From Acidobacteriaceae bacterium (GTDB lineage Bacteria > Acidobacteriota > Terriglobia > Terriglobales > Acidobacteriaceae), in assembly GCA_030041435.1 (NCBI GenBank), contig JASHNW010000101.1, positions 1 through 64,000 on the forward strand: 64,000 nt of DNA. Reading direction: 5' to 3'. Below, piece after piece: positions 37,301 through 45,029 of the stretch. Position 1 is the first letter of the stretch. Each line of letters opens with the position of its first letter. Position numbers and translations under genes: made by a program. Under the pieces are notes generated by a model, which was given only the letters and a program-made list of their open reading frames with translations, was not told the DNA's origin and ran no database searches.

Positions 37301-37909
37301 CCGGTCTTCTTCCCCGGACATTCGTGGGCGGAAAAGATCGCCGGCGGCTGGTCGCTGAGCGGCATCTGGAATGTGGACAGCGGATTCCCGTGGAACCCGC
37401 AGTACAGCACCCAGGGAGTTTACGTCCAGGGAACCTACTACTCCATTCGTCCCACCAGTCATATGTCCGGAGCGGGGACGAGCACCTCCAACAAAACGTT
37501 CGAAGGCCTGGGCGGCGTCAACTCCGATTTCAAGGGCAACGGAACCGCATATTTCGGCGCACCCACCTACACTCTGGCGCCAGGATTTCCGAATACCGCC
37601 CCTGGGCCCTCGCCGGGCATCGAGCGGAACAGCCTGAAGGGTCCTGGTTATAACGACTTTGACAGCACCCTGACCAAGGCCTTCGGCTTGCCGAATAACA
37701 AGATCCTGGGCGAGAGCGCAAACCTGACCTTCCGTGTGGATGCCTACAATTTGTTCAACAAGACCAATATCAACACGGAGTGCATCGATACCAATCTCGG
37801 CTCGGTCAATCCAAACGGTACGGTCAGCTCCGTTAACTCGGACTTTGGCGTGTCGTGCGGCGCGCTGGGCAGCCGCACGGTGCAGCTCCAGGCACGTTTC
37901 AGCTTCTAG
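34322..37909 (+). CDS. TonB-dependent receptor with carboxypeptidase-regulatory-like domain
   Basis: 1195 residues. A long N-terminus with a signal helix (about 31-50, ILLLAGLICCLTPSLHA) precedes a carboxypeptidase-regulatory-like domain (ASLRGTVADPSGAVIPGATLT), a plug (SFNRDVFQLAQLTPGVFG, with a Gly/Gln-rich insert), and an outer-membrane barrel ending in an aromatic residue (QLQARFSF), as needed for barrel assembly. AAGGAG lies 5 bases before the ATG. It is divergent from the PF10091-lacI-GH39 operon and shares its operator region, so it is probably the importer for the glycan those enzymes attack. Confidence 0.9.
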   Translation: MQAPVSGNARSSRTEIPTSPSSLRNIWLGLRTILLLAGLICCLTPSLHAQYNASLRGTVADPSGAVIPGATLTLLNTDTNESMTATSDASGTYTFNALPPAHFSLTVEHSGFKTNVISHVAIIPEQPNTLNVELQVGETHETVTVTAGTQALTTDTATLSSTIDNNEVQHLPSFNRDVFQLAQLTPGVFGNGSQGSGGGTYNLPGNQGPGGSGGGQAGIFQTENGPQIQPMGGQYETNSISIDGISTVSAVWGGTSVITPSEDSVDSLHVVANSYDAENGRFSGAEMEITSKSGSNDVHGSAFFKASRPGLNAYQRWNGTGSNHAGVGTTSKERAASRGLNRYNQDFNNFGGSLGGPFWKNHIFGFFNIETSPLSSSTTSQGWYETSQFDSSAGPGPIAKAYLSHPGEGVASGATIINRTCASIGLTEGVNCNTESNGLDVGSPMTTGVGNQDLTYGGTSNTPGVGGGLDGVADIAYFNVLNPTTISQTQYNGRLDADVTSKDLVTFAIYWQPETTTDYNGPTRSANLWHHSQVNDAFSLIWNHTFSPTLLNQARANAAGWRWNEITSNPQEPFGLPQDNINNIGSAAINFFGAPGPSNFDQWTYTYNDVLTKVLGNQSIKAGGELTRLYYLNNATYSARPGYNFDNLWDFANDAPYFESGQFNHSTGVPFANRQDDRLNIWGFFVQDDYKIRPNLTLNAGLRWSYFGGFYSKESNLDVVRFGSGSDPLTGLNIRVGGGLQGSPQSNWGPQFGFAWQPGFTNSKGVLRGGFGINYNQNEIAILANGTGNPPNAINASFTCPYPYTSNPSCAGTEIVYAVGNTTNSLFNYPANPNTITNFSSANLPLTGTTGVTGYPANANTISNYHYSLEADYQFPFNMVATVGYEGDFMRNLLIQSLWNAIAAQRGLALNPSVQSFDFYGNGGSGNFNSLVTTLAHNFSNHFQAEAMYTWGKAMDENSGPYSEDPYPYDTSAAYGPSDYNVTNAFKLFGLWQPVFFPGHSWAEKIAGGWSLSGIWNVDSGFPWNPQYSTQGVYVQGTYYSIRPTSHMSGAGTSTSNKTFEGLGGVNSDFKGNGTAYFGAPTYTLAPGFPNTAPGPSPGIERNSLKGPGYNDFDSTLTKAFGLPNNKILGESANLTFRVDAYNLFNKTNINTECIDTNLGSVNPNGTVSSVNSDFGVSCGALGSRTVQLQARFSF

Positions 37910-37936
37910 ACACCTCCCTGAAGCTGATTATTTGGG

Positions 37937-37957
37937 GGGTGCTCCTCGAGAGCACCC
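37937..37957 (+). terminator. Terminator of the second receptor gene
   Basis: GGGTGCTC-CTCGA-GAGCACCC forms a perfect 8-bp stem with a 5-base loop about 28 bases after the stop, followed by a weak T-containing stretch (TCCGCTTTGTT). Confidence 0.55.
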
Positions 37958-38084
37958 TCCGCTTTGTTCCGCTGGATGATCGCAACAAACGGAGTGCGCA
38001 GGCTCCTGCGCAGCGGCGCTGACCTGAGTCTCGCGGAAGCCGGTTTCCGTTCAGGGCCCCGCAGGGAAGTTCATGGAGTGTCGA

Positions 38085-38097
38085 TTGAAACGCTTCA
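38085..38097. promoter_or_regulatory. Candidate LacI-type operator upstream of GH39 paralogue 2
   Basis: TTGAAACGCTTCA contains a full AANCGNTT core (AAACGCTT) with near-symmetric TGAA/TTCA arms, 62 bases before the GH39 start. Confidence 0.45.
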
Positions 38098-38158
38098 TCG
38101 CTGATCGTTTTGATCGACCGTGAAGGTAAACGGCAGCCGTCGCCTGGGGAGAGAGGCA

Positions 38159-39685
38159 ATGTTTCGTTTTCGATTGATCGGCATTGCAGCAGCCGCACTG
38201 GCCATTTGCGTCGCGCCTGGGCATGCGCAACAGCCCGCTTCTCCATCTCAGGCCGGCGAGGAGATCGTCGTCGACTCCCACGCCGCCGCTACTCCTTTTC
38301 CCCATTTTTGGGAGCAGATGTTCGGCTCCGGCCGCGCTAACCTCACCCTGCGCGCCGAATATCGGACCGATCTGCGCAGCGTCAAACAGATCACGGACTT
38401 CCACTACGTCCGCTTTCACGCAATCTTTCACGATGAGAACGGCGTCTACAGCGAAGACAAGCAGGGCAACCCAGTCTACAACTGGTCGTATGTCGACCAC
38501 ATTTACGATGGCCTGCTCGCCAACGGAGTCCGCCCCTTCGTCGAAATCAGTTTTATGCCGAAGCAGCTCGCCTCCCGGCTCGATTACCAGGCCTTCTGGT
38601 ATCGCCCCATCATTGCGCCGCCATCCAGTTACACGAAGTGGGACGCCCTGATCACCGCGTTCGCGCAGCACCTGGTCGAGCGTTACGGCATCGACGAAGT
38701 CGCGCAATGGTATTTCGAGGTCTGGAACGAGCCCAACATCGGTTTCTGGGGCGGCGTGCCCGCGCAGCAAACCTACTTCGAGCTTTATGACCACACCGCC
38801 CGCGCCCTCAAGGCCGTGAGCCCGCGCCTGCGTGTTGGCGGTCCCGCGAGCGCCCAGGCTGCCTGGATACCCGACATGATCGCGCATGCCGTCCAGGATC
38901 ACGTCCCGCTCGACTTCGTTTCCACACACGCCTACGGAGACGACACGGCAAAGGATGTCTTCCACGACAACCGCGTCATCGCCCCGCATCAAATGGTAGC
39001 CGCCGCGGTGGACAAGGTGCACGACGAGATCCTCCACTCGGCGCGTCCCCACATCCCTCTCATCTGGAGCGAGTACAACGCCAGTTACGCCAACCACCAG
39101 GAGATCACGGACTCCATCTACATGGGCCCGTGGCTCGCCGATACGATCAGTCAGTGCGACGGCAAGACCGAGATGATGTCCTATTGGACCTTCTCCGACG
39201 TCTTCGAGGAACAGGGCGTCATCAAAACTCCCTTCTACGGCGGTTTCGGCATCGTCGCCGAAGACGGTATTCGCAAGCCTGCCTGGGACGCATTTATGCT
39301 CCTCCATGAGCTGGGCGATGAACGCCTGCCCGCCCCCGCGAACGAAGCGCTGGTCACGCGCAAAGCGGATGGGTCGCTGGTGATCGCCGCGTGGAATCTC
39401 GTCGAACCCGGCGCGCAGGCCTCCGACAAGACCGACACTTTCGACCTGAAAGGCATACCGGATGGCGTCTATGCCGAGATCCGCCGCGTCGACTCCACGC
39501 ACGGCGATACGCTCGACGCATGGAAACAAATGGGCAGTCCAAAATATCCCACCCGGCAGCAGATCGAAACCCTGCAGCGGGCCTCAGACATCGGGCCCCC
39601 GCAGGATGAGGCCGTCCGCGACCATCAGCTCACGCTTACCTTGCCGCCGATGGGACTGGCCGTGATCGAGATTCCGTCAGAATGA
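38159..39685 (+). CDS. GH39-family glycosidase (beta-xylosidase-like), paralogue 2
   Basis: 508 residues with a signal peptide (about 1-27, IAAAALAICVAPGHAQ). The barrel is collinear with the paralogue at 29170-30687 (shared ATPFPHFWEQMFGSGRA-type start, HLVERYGIDEV, DHTARALK(A/S)VSPRLRVGGPA). Catalytic Glu191 lies in FEVWNEPNIGFW and Glu305 in LIWSEYN. The frame is open from a GTG at 38120, but ATG 38159 follows a GGGGAGAGAGG stretch and begins the signal peptide. The two copies flank the LacI, PF10091 and receptor genes in opposite orientation. It is followed 82 bases later by rpiA. Confidence 0.88.
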   Translation: MFRFRLIGIAAAALAICVAPGHAQQPASPSQAGEEIVVDSHAAATPFPHFWEQMFGSGRANLTLRAEYRTDLRSVKQITDFHYVRFHAIFHDENGVYSEDKQGNPVYNWSYVDHIYDGLLANGVRPFVEISFMPKQLASRLDYQAFWYRPIIAPPSSYTKWDALITAFAQHLVERYGIDEVAQWYFEVWNEPNIGFWGGVPAQQTYFELYDHTARALKAVSPRLRVGGPASAQAAWIPDMIAHAVQDHVPLDFVSTHAYGDDTAKDVFHDNRVIAPHQMVAAAVDKVHDEILHSARPHIPLIWSEYNASYANHQEITDSIYMGPWLADTISQCDGKTEMMSYWTFSDVFEEQGVIKTPFYGGFGIVAEDGIRKPAWDAFMLLHELGDERLPAPANEALVTRKADGSLVIAAWNLVEPGAQASDKTDTFDLKGIPDGVYAEIRRVDSTHGDTLDAWKQMGSPKYPTRQQIETLQRASDIGPPQDEAVRDHQLTLTLPPMGLAVIEIPSE

Positions 39686-39767
39686 TAAACGCCGGCGCCT
39701 GTCGGCACTTTTGATTCTCTGATGGGGCTGCGAATTCGCTCAACAACGAGTCTATAGTCGGTGTTAT

Positions 39768-40457
39768 ATGAGTTCCCCAAACCGGCTTGACCTGAAGCTC
39801 CGGGCTGCGCAACGAGCCATCGATCTGGTGAGCCCCGGCATGACCGTTGGCCTCGGCTCGGGGTCCACCGCAACTCTCTGGATCCGATTGCTCGGCGAAC
39901 AGGTTCGCGACCGTGGCCTCACCATCCGTGCGGTCGCCAGTTCCGAGGACAGTGAGCATCTCGCCCGCAGCTTCGGCATACCCATCGTGGCTCTGGAGGA
40001 ATCGAGACAACTGGATTTAACCGTCGACGGCGCCGATGAAATTGCACCCGGACTGGCGCTCATCAAGGGCGGCGGCGGAAAGCTTCTCCGCGAAAAAATT
40101 GTTGCCAGCGCAACCAAACGTTTCGTCATCGTCGCCGACGACTCGAAAGTTGTCGACAAGCTGGGCAATCACCCCCTGCCCGTCGAAGTCATTCACATGG
40201 CCGCGCCGCTGGTGAAACATTCCCTTCAGGAGCTCGGCTTTCAGGTGGCATTGCGGCGAAACGTCGACGGCTCCCCTTACATTACCGACGAGGGCAATCT
40301 GCTCTTCGATTGTTCCGGTCTTTTGATCGACGATCCGCCCCGGCTCGCCGCGATTCTTGACGGCACCGTGGGGCTCGTCGAACACGGTCTCTTTCTCGGC
40401 ATGGCCAGCCTCGCACTCATCGCCGGCGAGGATGGCGTGGTCGAGCGCAAATCGTAG
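39768..40457 (+). CDS. rpiA: Ribose-5-phosphate isomerase A
   Basis: 229 residues, usual length. RpiA interconverts ribose 5-phosphate and ribulose 5-phosphate in the cytoplasm (pentose phosphate pathway). The diagnostic motifs are all present: GLGSGSTA near residue 30, VDGADEIAPGL, IKGGGGKLLREK with the catalytic-site Lys, and EHGLFLGMA near the C-terminus. It has no Shine-Dalgarno. A TATAGT box (39753-39758) ends only 9 bases before the ATG, which suggests a leaderless message. Its place among pentoside/hexoside glycosidases (GH39, GH3) fits channeling of released pentoses, but a housekeeping role is as likely. Confidence 0.95.
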   Translation: MSSPNRLDLKLRAAQRAIDLVSPGMTVGLGSGSTATLWIRLLGEQVRDRGLTIRAVASSEDSEHLARSFGIPIVALEESRQLDLTVDGADEIAPGLALIKGGGGKLLREKIVASATKRFVIVADDSKVVDKLGNHPLPVEVIHMAAPLVKHSLQELGFQVALRRNVDGSPYITDEGNLLFDCSGLLIDDPPRLAAILDGTVGLVEHGLFLGMASLALIAGEDGVVERKS

Positions 40458-40640
40458 CGCCTGGCTCTTCCCGCGCTCCCGCGCGAAGCGCCAGGCACTG
40501 CTGAGTCTCTCAGGAAAATTTGAGCCGGCACCAACAGGGCAGGGATCCGTGTGGCTCGGCAGCGCCTTCGCCATGAATTCCGGCCCCACATTCGCGTCCG
40601 CATGCCCGCCCGTGGCAGGCGCATGCCCGCCAACTTTTCC

Positions 40641-43328
40641 TCACTCCGGCAACATCAGTTGCCCCTTGATCGTGAAGTGTCCGGTCGCTGCCGGCGCGCC
40701 TGTTCCCGGCTGCCCTCCGCCGATTGTGATCGTGTACGGGCCCTCCGCAATAATTGGATCGCCCGCCTCGGTTACCATGCTAAGGTCCCGCCGCTGCAGC
40801 GCGAAATCCACCTTCTGGCTTGCTCCCGGCTCCAGATGGACGCGCTGGAATCCGCGCAGCGCCCGCAGGGGCGCTCCCGGCACGTCGGGGAACTGCAGAT
40901 ACAACTCCGCCACCTCGTCCCCTGCCACCTTGCCTGTATTTGTAACCGTGACGGATGCATGGACAGGATCGCCCGCGTTCACTTCCTCCGCTCCCAGCGC
41001 CAGATCGCTGAAGCTGAACGTCGTGTAGCTCAGCCCATATCCAAACGGATACAGCGGCACTCCCTTGAAATAGCGGTAAGTCCGTCCTTCCATCGAGTAA
41101 TTCTCGAAGTTAGGCAACTGATCCACGCCCGTGTAGAACGTCACCGGCAATTTCCCGCCCGGATCGTTCTTCCCGCTCAGCGTCTCGGCAATCGCTGCGC
41201 CGCCCTCTTCGCCCGAATACCACGCTTCCAGGATCGCGTTCGCGTGCGCCTTCTCCCAGTCCACGCTCAGCGCGCTGCCGTTCATCAGCACCACCACCAG
41301 CGGCCTGCCGGTCGCCGCCACCGCTTCCACCAGGTCCTCCTCCGGCTGCGGCAGATCCAGGCTCGTCCGGTCGCCGCCCAGAAACCCCGGTTGGTTCACA
41401 GGCATCTCTTCGCCTTCCAGTTCGCTGGTGATGCCCACCACCGCGATCGTCACGTCGGCTTCCTTCGCCGCCGCAACGGCCTCCGGAGAAGGCAGCGGGT
41501 TATATCGCGCCCACATCAGCTGCGCCTTCACCTCGTCTGCGCCTCTCTGGAAATAGCTCACCTCGATCGGCACGTTCACTCCGCGCTCCAGGTGGACGCG
41601 GGTCAGCTTCGTCGCGTCCTTACCACGTCCGAACACCTGCACGATCTGCCTGCCGTCGACACTCAGGCGGCCGAACCCATCCACCTCGATTCCAACCAGA
41701 TAATCGCCCGTCTCCTGCACCGTCAGAAACCCCGACCACCGCACCGTCACATTCGTCTTGCCCCGGGCCTCCGCCGGAAAATTATCTTCCGTCAGGTTGA
41801 CATTCGGTTCCACGCGGCTGGTCACCGGCGTCGGTTTCATCGCCGGTCCCAGACTCATCCCTGCCACCGTCCCGTAATCCGCCTGCAGTCCCGGCTTGCC
41901 ATCGGGCGTCGTCAGCAGCTTGTCCGGAACCGGATCGCCGTCGTTCCGCAAAAACTGCGTCCCCGGCACAAACAGGATCTTTGCATTCGGAAACTCCGCC
42001 TTCAGCCCATCCAGCACGCTCACCGTGTGTGTGGGAGTCCCCGTGTAATTCCCCAGCAGCACCCGCGTCTGATCCGCCAGTGGGCCCACCACAGCAATGC
42101 TCCGGATCCCCGGCTGCAGCGGAAGCACGCCGTCGTTCTTCACGAGCACCATCGACTCCTCCGCCAGCTTCCGCGCCAACTCCCGATGCTCCGCGCTGTC
42201 CAGTTCCTTCGCATCGATCTTCGCGTACGGATCCATGTCCGGCGGATCGAACAGCCCCAGCTTGATCCGCGCCGTGAACAACCGCACCAGCGCTGTGTCG
42301 ATGGCGCTCTCCGGCAAATACCCCTGCTGCACCGCGTCGACATACGGCTTGTAGTCGTGGTCGTCCGTCACCTTCGCCACGAAGTCGGCGCACTCGTTGT
42401 CCATCCCTCGCTCCAGTGAGATCGCCGACGACTGCGCCTGCGTCGGCCGGTAATGATGCCCGTTATAAATATCCGTCACCGCGCCGCAGTCCGAAACCAC
42501 ATATCCCTTGAAGTCCCAGTGCTTGCGCAGCTGATCCTCCAGCAGGAACTGGTTCGCGCACGCCGGTTGCCCCCTGATCGCGTTGTACGCGCACATCACC
42601 GAGTCCGCCTTGCCCTCGGTCACCGCGGCGCGAAACGCCGGCAGATACGTATCCATCTCGTCGTGCTTGCTCACGTCCACGTCCGCCATGTGCCGTGTCG
42701 GCTCCGGCCCGCTGTGCACCGCAAAATGCTTCGGCGTCGCAATCACCCGGTAATACTTCGCATTGTCGCCCTGCATTCCCGTCACAAACGCCACCCCCAT
42801 CCGCGCCGTCAGAAACGGATCCTCGCCGTACGTCTCCTGCCCCCGCCCCCATCGTGGATCGCGGAAGATGTTCAAATTCGGCGCCCAGAAATCCAGCCCG
42901 TGAAAGATCTCCGAGTTCCCGTCGTGCTCCGATTGCGCGTGCACGATCCGTCCCTCTACTCCGATGTCGGTGGCCATCGTGTGAATTCCCGGCGCATCGA
43001 ACGTCGCCGCCAGCCCTATTGGCTCCGGATATTCCGTCGTCCCGTCCACCGCAACTCCATGCAGCGCCTCGCTCCACCAGTCGTACGCCGGCACGTGCAG
43101 CCGTGGGATCGCCCGCGCCTGATTCACCAGCTGGGATGCCTTTTCCGTGAGCGTCATCCGGCTCACCAGGTCCCGCGCCCGCTCCTCCGGCGACAGATTC
43201 GGATTCATGAACGGCATCTTCTCGATGTCCTGCGTCTCCTGCGCTCTGGCCGTCGCGCCGATCGTTCCCAAACCGGTCAGAACCGCCGCCCCAAGGCACA
43301 ATCCCATGCGCAACCCGAACCTCGCCAT
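40641..43328 (-). CDS. GH3-family beta-glycosidase with PA14 insert
   Basis: About 895 residues. A signal peptide (MARFGLRMGLCLGAAVLTGLG) precedes the GH3 N-terminal barrel (LVSRMTLTEKASQLVNQA, YDWWSEALHGVA, nucleophile Asp in YVVSDCGAVTDI), a second alpha/beta domain (ESMVLVKNDGVLPL) interrupted by a PA14-type insert (about residues 480-620, GYTLQAD-like start and the GDYLVGIEVDGFGRLSVDG core), and a C-terminal fibronectin-III-like domain. The family attacks beta-glucosides, xylosides or arabinosides; the WWSEALHG pattern is frequent in xylosidase/glucosidase members. ATG 43328 is chosen because GGAGG stands 4 bases before it; an ATG at 43340 is in frame too. It is convergent with rpiA. Confidence 0.92.
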   Translation of the reverse strand: MARFGLRMGLCLGAAVLTGLGTIGATARAQETQDIEKMPFMNPNLSPEERARDLVSRMTLTEKASQLVNQARAIPRLHVPAYDWWSEALHGVAVDGTTEYPEPIGLAATFDAPGIHTMATDIGVEGRIVHAQSEHDGNSEIFHGLDFWAPNLNIFRDPRWGRGQETYGEDPFLTARMGVAFVTGMQGDNAKYYRVIATPKHFAVHSGPEPTRHMADVDVSKHDEMDTYLPAFRAAVTEGKADSVMCAYNAIRGQPACANQFLLEDQLRKHWDFKGYVVSDCGAVTDIYNGHHYRPTQAQSSAISLERGMDNECADFVAKVTDDHDYKPYVDAVQQGYLPESAIDTALVRLFTARIKLGLFDPPDMDPYAKIDAKELDSAEHRELARKLAEESMVLVKNDGVLPLQPGIRSIAVVGPLADQTRVLLGNYTGTPTHTVSVLDGLKAEFPNAKILFVPGTQFLRNDGDPVPDKLLTTPDGKPGLQADYGTVAGMSLGPAMKPTPVTSRVEPNVNLTEDNFPAEARGKTNVTVRWSGFLTVQETGDYLVGIEVDGFGRLSVDGRQIVQVFGRGKDATKLTRVHLERGVNVPIEVSYFQRGADEVKAQLMWARYNPLPSPEAVAAAKEADVTIAVVGITSELEGEEMPVNQPGFLGGDRTSLDLPQPEEDLVEAVAATGRPLVVVLMNGSALSVDWEKAHANAILEAWYSGEEGGAAIAETLSGKNDPGGKLPVTFYTGVDQLPNFENYSMEGRTYRYFKGVPLYPFGYGLSYTTFSFSDLALGAEEVNAGDPVHASVTVTNTGKVAGDEVAELYLQFPDVPGAPLRALRGFQRVHLEPGASQKVDFALQRRDLSMVTEAGDPIIAEGPYTITIGGGQPGTGAPAATGHFTIKGQLMLPE

Positions 43329-43571
43329 AAGTCCTCCCATGGATGAATGGATTAATGCAGATTTCAGTCGTCGCGCGAACTACAGTGCCGCGCGAATTCC
43401 GCCGCCGGTGGCGAAACCCCACCCTACTGCCTTCCCCCGCGATGCGTCAATTTTTAGAAAACCCTGTCCAGCCGCCTCTCTCTGCCATGTCCAAGGCAGG
43501 ATCACGGCCCCACCGGCGGGGAAGTCGCGGCTTGAACGGCCTGCCGAAAAACCCTGCGGTCTCGGCCGGGC

Positions 43572-44195
43572 ATGCATTTGACAGCCTGGAGATGCCAGGT
43601 TTTTTTGAAAAGCGAGAATCGAATCTCGCCCTGTACCCTGTACTCGGGTTCTGAACGCAATGCATCGCCCCGCCTCTCAGGCCGGCATCCACCCTCACGC
43701 ACTCCGCGCCGCCTCGCGCCGCTCGCCGCCCTTCTCGTCATCCTCATGGCCGCGTCGTTCCGGATCGCCCGCTCCCTCCCTACCTTCGCGCAATCGGCGC
43801 CTTCCCTCGACTACCCCCAACTCATCGACATCACTGCCTCCAACGGCATCCACTTCGACCATCACTCCAGCCCCGAACAAAAATTCATCGTCGAATCCAT
43901 GAGCGACGGCGTCGCCCTCATCGACTACGACCGCGACGGCGGGCCCGACATCTACTTCACCAACGCCCAGACCGTCGACATGGCGAAGCAGGGAATCAAG
44001 TCCCGCAGCGCCCTCTTCCACAACAACCACGACGGCACCTTCACCGACGTTACCGGCAAAGCCGGCGTCGGCTATCCCTGCTGGGCCAACGGCGTCGCCG
44101 TCGGCGATTACAACAACGAACGGATCGCCGGTTTCCAGTCGCATCTTTCATCTGTTGTCAAAAGTCGCATGCCGATGCAGCAGCGGAGTCCTTGA
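43572..44195 (+). pseudogene. Truncated FG-GAP/VCBS-repeat (CRTAC1/ASPIC-like) protein
   Basis: A hydrophobic signal-like stretch (RRLAPLAALLVILMAASF) leads into a sequence typical of the start of secreted FG-GAP/ASPIC-UnbV proteins: FDHHSSPEQKFIVESMSDGVALIDYDRDGGPDIYFTNA (read here in two parts, about 43852-43970), then HNNHDGTFTDVTGKAGVGYPCWANGVAVGDYNN to about 44119. Intact relatives continue for several hundred residues with DGWPDLY-type repeats. Here the frame changes into unrelated sequence just after VGDYNN and stops at 44195. The start is unclear. This is a decayed gene end, not a functional full-length protein. Confidence 0.65.
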
Positions 44196-44250
44196 AATGC
44201 CCCGCGATCGAACTCCGGGAAACGGTAGAATCGAGCAGGAGGCGAGACGG

Positions 44251-44514
44251 ATGAAGTATCGAAAAATCGATCTCGAGTTAATCGTCTTTTCCGACGAAAG
44301 TGATGCCGTCGTTGCAGAGTTGAACTCCGCGATCGACCGGTTGGAAGAAAAGCACACGATTTTCGGCGGCCTGATTGAAACCATCCCCGTCGAGCACAGC
44401 GGAGAGCGGCGGAAATCGGCGCTGAGACACGTGCTCGATGCAGGAGGCACGGCCACCTCTGCAGTCAAGCTGGCGGCTCAAAAAGTTGCCGGCGCCTACA
44501 AAAAAGTCATCTGA
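44251..44514 (+). CDS. Small conserved-looking protein of unknown function
   Basis: 87 residues from an ATG with a strong AGGAGG 8 bases upstream. The protein is charged and helical (MKYRKIDLELIVFSDESD, then an LNSAIDRLEEKH helix and a C-terminal KLAAQKVAGAYKKVI helix) with no signal or membrane segment. I do not recognise a characterised family. It lies between a truncated FG-GAP gene and a rearranged glycosidase remnant, so it may have arrived with the event that disrupted them. The frame is open from 44155 but the better start is the one chosen. Confidence 0.65.
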   Translation: MKYRKIDLELIVFSDESDAVVAELNSAIDRLEEKHTIFGGLIETIPVEHSGERRKSALRHVLDAGGTATSAVKLAAQKVAGAYKKVI

Positions 44515-44682
44515 CGTAAGCCATATTTCATCTTGCCTGTCGCCGATCATCAGCCGGATTGAGCGTTTCATCGCGCCTGCGGCGCCCCTTCAGGCACATC
44601 GCCTCGCGCTCTCATGAAGTTGTGCGTTCCATTTCCCCGATGCACCAGGGATTCCTGCCCGCCTGGTTTCCGCGCATCTGCA

Positions 44683-45012
44683 TCAGTTGCTGCGCAATTC
44701 TCTCCTTTCCCTCTCCCGCTGTGCCTCCGCCTTCTGCGCGTACTCGCGCGCAACCGCGGTTTCTCCGGCCTCCGGGGCAATCGCCGCTATGGCCGCGGCG
44801 TCGGCATACATATAACTGTTCAGGGTGGGGCGATACCCATCGCCGCTGATGCTGTGCTCCGTCGCGTCCCGCGTATTCGCGGCGTGACGCTGGCCAATGG
44901 CGACCGGCAGTTGGGAATCAGCCTGCTGCCAGCCATGGAGGCGAACTTCAGCAGCCGGGAAGCGACGCATGAAGACGCCAATGGCCTCTTCTGGTCCAAC
45001 GATTACGACGCC
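44683..45012. pseudogene. Glycosidase remnant with an internally inverted segment
   Basis: Two pieces that look like consecutive parts of one (alpha/alpha)6 (MGH1/GH63-like) glycosidase are on opposite strands. On minus, 44872-44683 encodes EHSISGDGYRPTLNSYMYADA and the following helix to a stop. On plus, 44893-45012 encodes LLPAMEANF and DANGLFWSNDYDA. In related enzymes LFW...D is followed directly by (E)xSISG(D)GYRPTLNSYMY. The plus piece is therefore best explained as a roughly 120-140-bp in-place inversion of an originally minus-strand gene. Short inverted repeats (GCGTC at 44864-44868 and GACGC at 45007-45011; GGCGT at 44881 and ACGCC at 45008) lie at the borders. Upstream 44515-44682 shows nothing recognisable. 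Confidence 0.5.
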
Positions 45013-45029
45013 TACCCCGCGGCCTCCGC

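Noticed and set aside
40600-40635. Direct repeat of GCATGCCCGCC after rpiA
   Set aside because: Two short copies in GC-rich convergent intergenic DNA, no sign of a mobile element.
40551-42419. 622-aa plus-strand frame opposite GH3
   Set aside because: His/Arg/Leu/Gln-rich shadow; the GH3 frame on minus has all family motifs.
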